From: Symsagittifera roscoffensis
Lineage: Eukaryota > Xenacoelomorpha > Acoela > Convolutidae
Reading direction: 5' to 3'
Assembly (NCBI RefSeq): GCF_963678635.1
Contig: NC_087062.1
Location: 66,201,415 to 66,265,414, forward strand
DNA length: 64,000 bases
This document shows, piece after piece, positions 56,918 to 64,000 of this stretch (positions within the stretch are counted from its first letter, which is position 1; every line of letters starts with the position of its first letter). The notes under the pieces were generated by a model, which had not been told where the DNA came from, did no database searches, and saw only the letters and a list, made by a program, of their open reading frames with translations. A program made the translations under genes and the position numbers.

Positions 56918-59737
56918 CCAAACTTCCTTGTATCAGGGCTAAGCCCTGAATGCTCCGACTACCTTTTAAGGTCAATGGACCAGTATTAACATGAAAAAAA
57001 TAAATGTAATAAAATAAAAAGAATAATTAAAGTTTGAGATTTCTTGCAAAAATGATCCCGCCACACTCCATTAAAGTACAAAGTGATAGATTTCGCTCGT
57101 AGTAACAAATCAATTATGGCAAATAAGCTTTCCTTAACCAATTTGAAACGATTACTAAGACGGATTAAATCTCCGATTACGCATAAATAGCGCGAAATAT
57201 ATCGCGTGTTAATTGTCCCAAATTGGCCAAAATGGCCATCTTTGAACCCCCAAAACTTTAAAAATTAAAATCGAAGGTGAAATATTTGTTTCAATTTTAA
57301 GCTCAAGCTAACGATATTTTTTGAATTATATTTTAAAAAATTCCGTCAAAAATGGTAATTAAAAAGTCGAAACTTGTCTGTAGAAAAAACCCCAGACGAA
57401 CAGGAATATTCCGTTACTTTCATATCGAAAGTCGGAACAATTACTTTCGTATCGAAAGTAGGAACAATAATAAATAGCTTCATCCCAATCAACAAATTGT
57501 TTCGAAGGCTCAAAAAAAATTTATTTAAAGGCTTTTTATCTTGCAACCTTTTATCTTTACAAAAAGGGAAATATGCGAGGAGTTCCTACCTATGAAAAGC
57601 AACATTCATCTACTCGGCGTTTCATCATTTACTGTGGTAGTCGATGTCTTTAAAAAAGATGAATGAAAGTCGGAAAAAAAGATGGATGAAAAGAGATTCA
57701 ATCGATATAATTTGATTTGAATGCGCTCAGGTAGATTGGATGTTTAAGCGATTTATAATCCATTATAAAGATAACATTTTTTGTGACATTATGAAAAATT
57801 ATAATCAATTAAAATTTTTCAGAAAATCTCTTAAAGTCTCTTTTAATCTATTACAATCTACTATAATAGATTATATTCCATTTTTGTCAAAAAACACTAT
57901 AAGTGAGACGTATTGTTTTCTTTGCTTCACCTGAACTTAAAGTTTTACCACGAAACAAAAGTTTCATAAAATCCCTTCAGATTAGTTGAAAGAATCCCGC
58001 GAATCCCGAAATATAACTCTTTTTTTAAATTATTTAAATTATGAAACTAGAGCTCTGTGCTGATACTTTGGCGATGAAAACAACTTAGAATGGGAATCAT
58101 GAAACAACTATTATTCAGAAGAAATAAAATAAAACGCTGCATTTTTGATTTGATTTAAAAGCAGTTAAAACATTTTTGCCATATTTCACATAAACCAACG
58201 TCTACAAAAATCAAAATTTATAAGCAACTCAGGTGCAAGATTGAAAAGAAAATGTGCAAACAAAAGGATTACAAACAATTATAATCGATTATAATGGATT
58301 TTTTTCTGCAAAGCAAAAGAATTAGAATTCGGATAAAAATAATCGATTGTAATGTCTTATAATTGATTGTAAGTGATTTCAAAAAGACAGATTATAATCA
58401 ATTATTAATTGATTAAAATCAATTTTTTCTCAATTATTATAAAACTGGTACTAAAATCATTTTTAATCGATTATTAACGCTTGAAACTGGATGCGGGAAA
58501 TCCTCAAAATCGAAAGCTATAAAAATGGTTAAAGAATGGTCTGGGCCTATTTAAAAAACAACTCCTGATTTTATTAGCACTGACAAAACAAAATTATTAT
58601 CGATTAAAAACAATTGTAGTTTTGATAGTTAACAACAAAAAAATTTTTGACTCCATTGAAAATTTCGATTTAAAAAGATGTTTTACCTCCATTTACTTTT
58701 TCTAAAGCTCTAGGGGTTTCAGAATTGCCAAAATGGCTATCTTCTGGAATAAATTCTGCGCGCTTTGAAGAGTTTATTCATGATGCTGAGGCATTTTCTT
58801 AAGGCATCAGTGCACAAACATAGCTACACACTTTGGAGACTTGCAGGTATTTTTATATAAACAAGTACATACAAACATACAATCCCGTCACATCAGCACA
58901 AACGTCACATCAGCACAGACGTCACATCAGCACAAAGCTACAAATACATATACTTACATGTATGCAAGAAATAAAAAACCCAAAAAAAATAATTTTTATC
59001 CACACACAAACAGTAAAAAAACTCATATTCAAGCTTTATTTCATAATGACGGCTTCCAAAATAAAATGTTTATAGACACTAGTTAGCCTTGCTTAAATCC
59101 TGGACAAAATAGAATTTAGAGAGATGCAACCAATATAAACCTGTAGTTGATCAATTTTTATAGCTTTAGCCGAAAGAGGATAAGCCTTGCGTAATCAGAG
59201 AAACATTCAATAGCTAAAATTTATTGTTCCGACTTTCTTGTTCCAGTTTATTTGTGCTCGGTTTTGGTTTTTTTTCTTCAGAAAAAATTCGACTTTTTAA
59301 TTAGCCATGTTTGACGGATTTTTTTTAATCATCCAAAAGGTAATATTGTCTTGAGCTTAAGTTTGAAAAGATATTTCACTTGTGATCATTTTTCGAAAAA
59401 TTATGGGAATTTGAAGATTGCCATTTTGGCCAATTTGGGACAATTAATGCGCGGTATTATTCGCGCTTATAATGCGTAAGCGAGGATTTAACCAGTCTTA
59501 GAAATCTTTCCAAATTGGCTGAAGGAAGCTTATTTGCAATAATTGATTTTTAATAGGAGCGAAGTTTATCACTGTATTTTATATGGCGTGTGGGGGATGA
59601 TTTTCACAAAAAAAATCACAAATTAAAAAAAATGATTTTATTTTTATTACATTCAAATTTTTCAAGCTAGTACTGCTCCATAGACCTTAAAAGGCAGTCG
59701 GATCATTCAGGGCCTCGCCCTGATACGAGCAGTCTGG
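56918..59737. mobile_element. 2.8-kb TIR element, right-arm copy, complete
   Basis: Inverted ends of roughly 350 bp: 56918-57290 and 59385-59737. Both carry ccgact(a/g)ccttttaaggtc and taattgtcccaaattggcc. Between them is AT-rich sequence with many attataat motifs and the 17-bp tandem repeat, but no transposase. Probably non-autonomous. Confidence 0.75.
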
Positions 59738-59986
59738 TTTAAATTTTCAAGAATGAATTAACTAATCTAAGTTGTCCATAGCTATGAACTGAATGGGGAG
59801 GCCTCAAAATACTTTGGATCCTAAAAATTAGGATACGAGTTTTTTTCGTTGATAATTGGGCGAAACACACTATTATAATTTTTGATTCGCAAAATCTTTG
59901 AGGCCCCTTAAGGATCTTAAGCGGCCCATGACCCATATAACAGCCCCCCCCCCCCTGAGGATCCATGGCGGATCCCCTTATTACTT

Positions 59987-60424
59987 TCAGCAGAGTAACC
60001 AGCTAGTAACACTGATGAAAGCAAGAAAATGTGATGCCTCAACTGTTTTGATTGTAGGAAGAGTCAAAAGATAAAATTTTTCAAAACTCTCGAGGTTGAA
60101 TGAGTTAACCACAATAATCAACAGTATTGAGAAGTTAAACAGGGCTAATATGGCAGTAACACCAAGCAGCAAGTGCACCTTACCAGTTTGTGCATCTTCT
60201 GGCCAAAATGAGAACCAATTAATGCTTTGGTAACAAAATCTGGCGTTTTCTGTGAATACGGCTTCATCATCTGGCTCCGGAGTTCTGTCTTTCTCTTTCT
60301 GGTTCATATAATATCCCAATATGCAAAAATGCGTACTAAACAATAAACAAACACATGTTGAAACTCTTGGAGTCCTCATGACTAGATTTTTAAAGAATGG
60401 ATCAAATTTATAAAAGGAATGCAT
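59987..60424 (-). CDS. Putative 145-aa membrane protein, intact copy
   Basis: The start is at MHSFYKF (60424); the frame upstream is closed by a TAG in this copy. Features are a hydrophobic stretch around CLLFSTHFCILGYY (~22-35), an acidic loop (TPEPDDEAVFTENARF), a Trp-rich stretch (INWFSFWPEDAQ), a strong membrane segment (LLLGVTAILALFNFSILLII) and a hydrophobic C terminus. Base composition is more balanced than the surroundings, and the few base changes between the two arm copies that I found are mostly synonymous. It could be an exon of a host or viral gene. Family unrecognised; expression unproven. Confidence 0.45.
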   Translation of the reverse strand: MHSFYKFDPFFKNLVMRTPRVSTCVCLLFSTHFCILGYYMNQKEKDRTPEPDDEAVFTENARFCYQSINWFSFWPEDAQTGKVHLLLGVTAILALFNFSILLIIVVNSFNLESFEKFYLLTLPTIKTVEASHFLAFISVTSWLLC

Positions 60425-60433
60425 TTTGCTCAA

Positions 60434-61331
60434 AAACTATATTAGATGAGGTGCATGAATCATGATTCGACTGAAATTGTCGAACCGAGCCGGTTTTAAT
60501 GTTTTTCATTCGATTGAAGTCCTTTTTTAATTTCTTGTTCAAACGATGTCCGTTTTCAACCTTGTTGCTTGAACAACGTCCTCTTTTGTCCTTAATTGAC
60601 TCTGCCGGATATCGTTTTATAAAGTTAGAAATTATTTATGCTTTTTTCAGGGCTGTTTGTCTCATGGCTCGACCCTGCTCGATCAATGATTCAGTCCTCC
60701 TTGACCCATGACCCCACCATGTTTGACTCGATTTGGCCCTGTTTGACTCGTTTTTTGCCCTTGTTTGTCGAATGTTTCGTCTTGGCTTGGAAACAAAAAC
60801 TTCGCTAGTCTCGGGGTGGGTTGAAACCGGTCATTTGCCGACTATTTTGTTCGAATCATGAGTCAAGCACCTCAGGCTTCGGGTTGAGGATGTCTATGTA
60901 GACTTATTACTTGTCCGACTTTCGAAGAAAGTGAGAATATAAATGCTCGGGGTGGTTGGTTTTTTTAAATTCAATTTCAGATCAATTTCAGATTATTTTA
61001 ATCATTTATTCAGCGCATCTCTATATTATCCCTCCACGACTGTCTGAACTGCTCGTTTTATATTTTACACATGGCAAATTATCCTGCACTACAAAAAAGT
61101 TCCCAATTTCATACACGACTCAAAATTTATCATCTTAAATTGGACATTATCAGCCAAAATTTCATAGTTTTCCCAACATTGTTTACACCAAAAATGAAAC
61201 CAATTAATGGGCCAATTAATGGGGAATCAGATCATTCAGGGTTTTGCACTGATACGAGCAGTCTTGTTATTTTAAAGTTTGATGCTGGGTGGCGAATACA
61301 AAATATTTCCAGTTTGATTTGAGGCAACCCG
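60434..61331 (-). other. Arm sequence, no gene seen
   Basis: Mirrors 16300-17150. It contains several tttgactc/gtcaaaca-type phrases (60640-60760) and a remnant of the TIR-element terminus (gatcattcagggttttgcac near 61220-61250). Confidence 0.5.
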
Positions 61332-62257
61332 CACTGACAAAAATGGTTTCGGATTGATTTAAATTGATTCTAAATCGATTTTTAATCAATCCAAATCGAT
61401 TAACAATGTACATTTAACGAACTTGAATGGATTTTAAATCGATTTAAATCAATCTTTTTTGAAAATTTTAACTCGATTTAAGTGGATTGTCAGACTCACT
61501 AAAATCATTTTTTTGCTAACACGGCAAAAAAACATAATCTTTAGGAAAAATAGTTGAAATTTTTTATTCTCGGTTCTTTGAATAAAAACACACGGGACAG
61601 ATGTTGCAGAATTCGATAAAATGATCCACATAAATCAGATTTTAAGCTCAAAAATATGCAATGAAACCATAGAAATTTATTGTAAATTAGATTATGGGCA
61701 AAATCCTAAGCAACAAACAAAAAAAGGGTCAGAATAAACTAAATTTTGATCTCAATAATATGCAATTAAATAATAGAAAATCATGAATGTAAATCAGATT
61801 TTGAGCAAACACTTATAAAACAAATCAAGAAAAAGGTCAATATAGATCAGTTTTTGAACTCAAAATATGCAAGGAAACCATAAAATTTTACCACTATTTT
61901 GGTCTTTTTCTTTGGTATTTTTATGCTACAATAAGCTATGGATGTAAATTGAAAAATAATAGGCAATTAATAAATGCAATAAAATTTCAAAACTGATAAC
62001 TCTCGAATAAAAACAAATGTAATCGATTCAAAGCCGTTTTAATCCCCTTAAAAATAAAAACAAATTCAGAATAGAAAAAAAAGCATTTAAATTGACTTCA
62101 AATCGATTTGAATCAATTGTTTTAGCTGGGATTTAAGATCAATTTCAATCTTCATCTTTTTAATTTAATCTTCGTACTTTTTTCATACTAAAATCGATCT
62201 AAATTTATTCAACGTACTTTTTCAACCTAAAATCAATCCTAATCCGTTATTTTAGTG
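61332..62257 (-). mobile_element. 0.93-kb CACTGAC-ended MITE, right-arm copy
   Basis: Inverted counterpart of 15368-16295: starts cactgacaaaaatgg and ends ttttagtg. Same length class and no frame. Confidence 0.65.
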
Positions 62258-64000
62258 TGGGAAGCTTATTGGTTTTCATAATTTCATACACGTCTCAATT
62301 TTGAACGCTTAAAACTTGATTTTGTCAATCTAAATTTCATATTTTGTCAACGATATCTCAAAAATCAAAAACACTTTGAGATCACTCATCCGACAGTTGT
62401 GCTCTGAAAAAGCTTTCATAGTACTGATTTAATAACTCGTTTCTCTAAAATTTGATTAGTCTTGAACAAAAAAAGATAAGGACGACGTTTTTTTTTCAGA
62501 ATTTTCATTACGAGGCCAAATTGTAGTTTTTTCTGAATAGTAAGCGGAGTCAGCATTAAGCACGCTCTATTTGTTCTAATTTTGTGCTCATGTTTTCTTT
62601 GATAGTTCGGACAAATTCTTAACCTTTTTAAAGACTTGTCTCTGGATTCCAGTTACCTACACAAAGTAAATTTTGCGCCTGTTCAGAGCACAGTTCGGCC
62701 TTGTGATGTACTCTCACCAAAATTTTTATTGTTTCTTTTTTTTGCATAAATTTAAGTTTCAATCATTTATATCTTTGAAGCGACTCAATTGATTTTGTTT
62801 AAAATTAATGAAGAAAACATGCTCAATTTAGATATGAATAACTACAATTGAGCCTTTCTCTCTTTTTTTAATTGAACACTAAATCAATTAATACAATTTA
62901 GGTATTTACTGTATATTGGAAATTTCAGAAAATAAATCGCACCATTAAAATACTGGTGAAATCCGAACAAAAGTTCTCTTTTTGCCAAAATTTAACGATT
63001 TGTGAGAAACACTTTTGAAAATTTTGTTTCAATTTATTTTGTCCGGTTATATTAAATCAATACTATGAGGCTTGTTCAACGCAAAATCCAGTCAAATTTC
63101 GATAAGCAGTGAAAATGTTTGTGAAAAAAGCACTGAATTTTGCGGCTGCCCTTTAACTGGTCTCAAATAGTTTTTGATAAATGAATTTTTTTTGACAAAC
63201 TATAAAAGTTAGGCTGAAAATATCATTTTTTAAGCGTCAAAACTTGAATCATAAAATTTATTAGCTTGCTTCAGTTTAATTTGGAACATTTTGTATTCGC
63301 CACATAGCATCAAACTATAAGACGAGCAGTGTAACCAGACTGGTGGAAGTCTAAAGACAGTCCAAAGACAGTGGTGTGAGAACTCGACGCGGCCCAGGAA
63401 ATAAGTTCTTTTGAAAATTTTTCTGAATAAAAAAACATCGCGAGCATAAATATTCCTCTGCTACTTTTTTTGAATCCTGAACAAAAGTGCAACCTAAAGA
63501 ATTGTAACATCGGCATTAGACAAAGTTTTTGAACGATCTCAATAACAATAGTTTTATACTGACAAGCTTAAGGTAATTCGGGCTTATTTGACACTCAAAA
63601 GTGGAAAAAATATGTTTCATCGGTTATCACAGATAATTTTATACTTATAAAATTAACGTAAAAATTTGTGTAACATTTTATTTCACATTTGGGTCAACTT
63701 GGGCTTATTTGACACTCGAAAATTGAAAAATTAGGTTTTACCAGTGATCAATTTTTCTGAACTCTTGAGAAGTCTCAGAATTAGAGCGTGAAAGTTCTCA
63801 GTTTTGCAGTAAGGTTTTGTTTTCATATTTCGTAGAAAACTTTTTTCGTTACCATGGCGGCCAGTCAGAATATTGAAAGTTTGCCGTGATATCAGCGGCT
63901 TTGGTCAAAACCGTGTTCATTTGACAGCATCGGTAAAATTAAGTAGGCCTCTTTTCTTGTACACTTTTTGATTGCGAGAATAAACGATATAACTAAGCGG
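62258..64000 (-). other. Outer arm sequence, no gene seen
   Basis: Mirrors 13484-15367. Short frames here are interrupted by indels between the arms, so none is supported. One copy only of the block duplicated at 13824-14101. Confidence 0.5.

Larger units (their letters stand above)
57248..64000 (-). repeat. Right arm of giant inverted repeat
   Basis: Reverse complement of 36492-39304 plus 13484-17567. It keeps the empty site of the LTR element at 60054-60057. It reaches the window edge without a visible end. Confidence 0.9.

Noticed and set aside
58833-59086. Frames with repeated TSAQTSHQH-like peptides (and mirror at 37472-37713)
   Set aside because: Direct products of a 17-bp tandem repeat inside a non-autonomous element.
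1-64000. tRNA and rRNA genes
   Set aside because: No cloverleaf with A and B boxes or rRNA-like stretch noticed on either strand; the only tRNA-like string is the primer-binding complement.

Overview
The window is AT-rich eukaryotic DNA, almost certainly from an invertebrate animal. Evidence is a Maverick/Polinton DNA element, a Ty3/gypsy-type LTR element with an envelope-like gene, small introns (68 and 72 bp) with GT-AG borders, and very low density of host-like genes. The texture (long A/T runs, short introns) would suit a nematode, but I cannot fix the phylum from sequence alone. There is a 200-base N gap at 39305-39504, so this is a scaffolded assembly.

Layout. 1-13.4 kb: no gene seen; decayed repeats (a divergent copy of a 2.8-kb terminal-inverted-repeat element at about 628-3620, two hAT-like MITEs, and an old multi-kilobase tandem duplication at 6.9-12.9 kb). 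13.48-39.3 kb and 57.25-64 kb are the two arms of a very large inverted repeat that runs off the right edge of the window. Each arm carries a short putative membrane-protein ORF, a ~0.93-kb MITE (CACTGAC ends) and a 2.8-kb non-autonomous TIR element. The left arm is split by an 18.9-kb LTR retroelement (17568-36491, TSD ctac, coding on the minus strand). Between the arms lie an LTR-like fragment next to the gap, a third copy of the 0.93-kb MITE, and inside that MITE a complete 16.1-kb Polinton (40749-56869) flanked by a perfect 6-bp duplication, ctttga.

The LTR element is the most unusual object. It encodes (5' to 3' on the minus strand) a basic 155-aa pre-Gag protein, a very large Gag-protease-RT-RNase H-integrase polyprotein, two tiny hydrophobic proteins, a 377-codon P/S-rich frame that contains no ATG at all, a signal-peptide-bearing glycoprotein resembling the gB-like glycoprotein of chuviruses and of env-bearing invertebrate LTR elements, and a 601-aa orphan protein. 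Most neighbouring frames overlap by a few bases (ATGA junctions), the packing of a virus rather than of a simple retrotransposon. Single-base breaks interrupt pol and the glycoprotein.

The Polinton has the expected set: adenain-type protease, double-jelly-roll major capsid protein, basic core-like protein, minor capsid protein, retroviral-type integrase, FtsK/HerA packaging ATPase and protein-primed DNA polymerase B, plus several small uncharacterised proteins. Polymerase, integrase, minor capsid and one orphan carry frameshifts or stops. Upstream of polB is a striking control region: a 60-bp tandem repeat with six perfect TGACGTCA sites, a TATA box and a 5'UTR intron. Nesting gives an order of events: arms duplicated, then LTR element into the left arm; MITE, then Polinton into the MITE.
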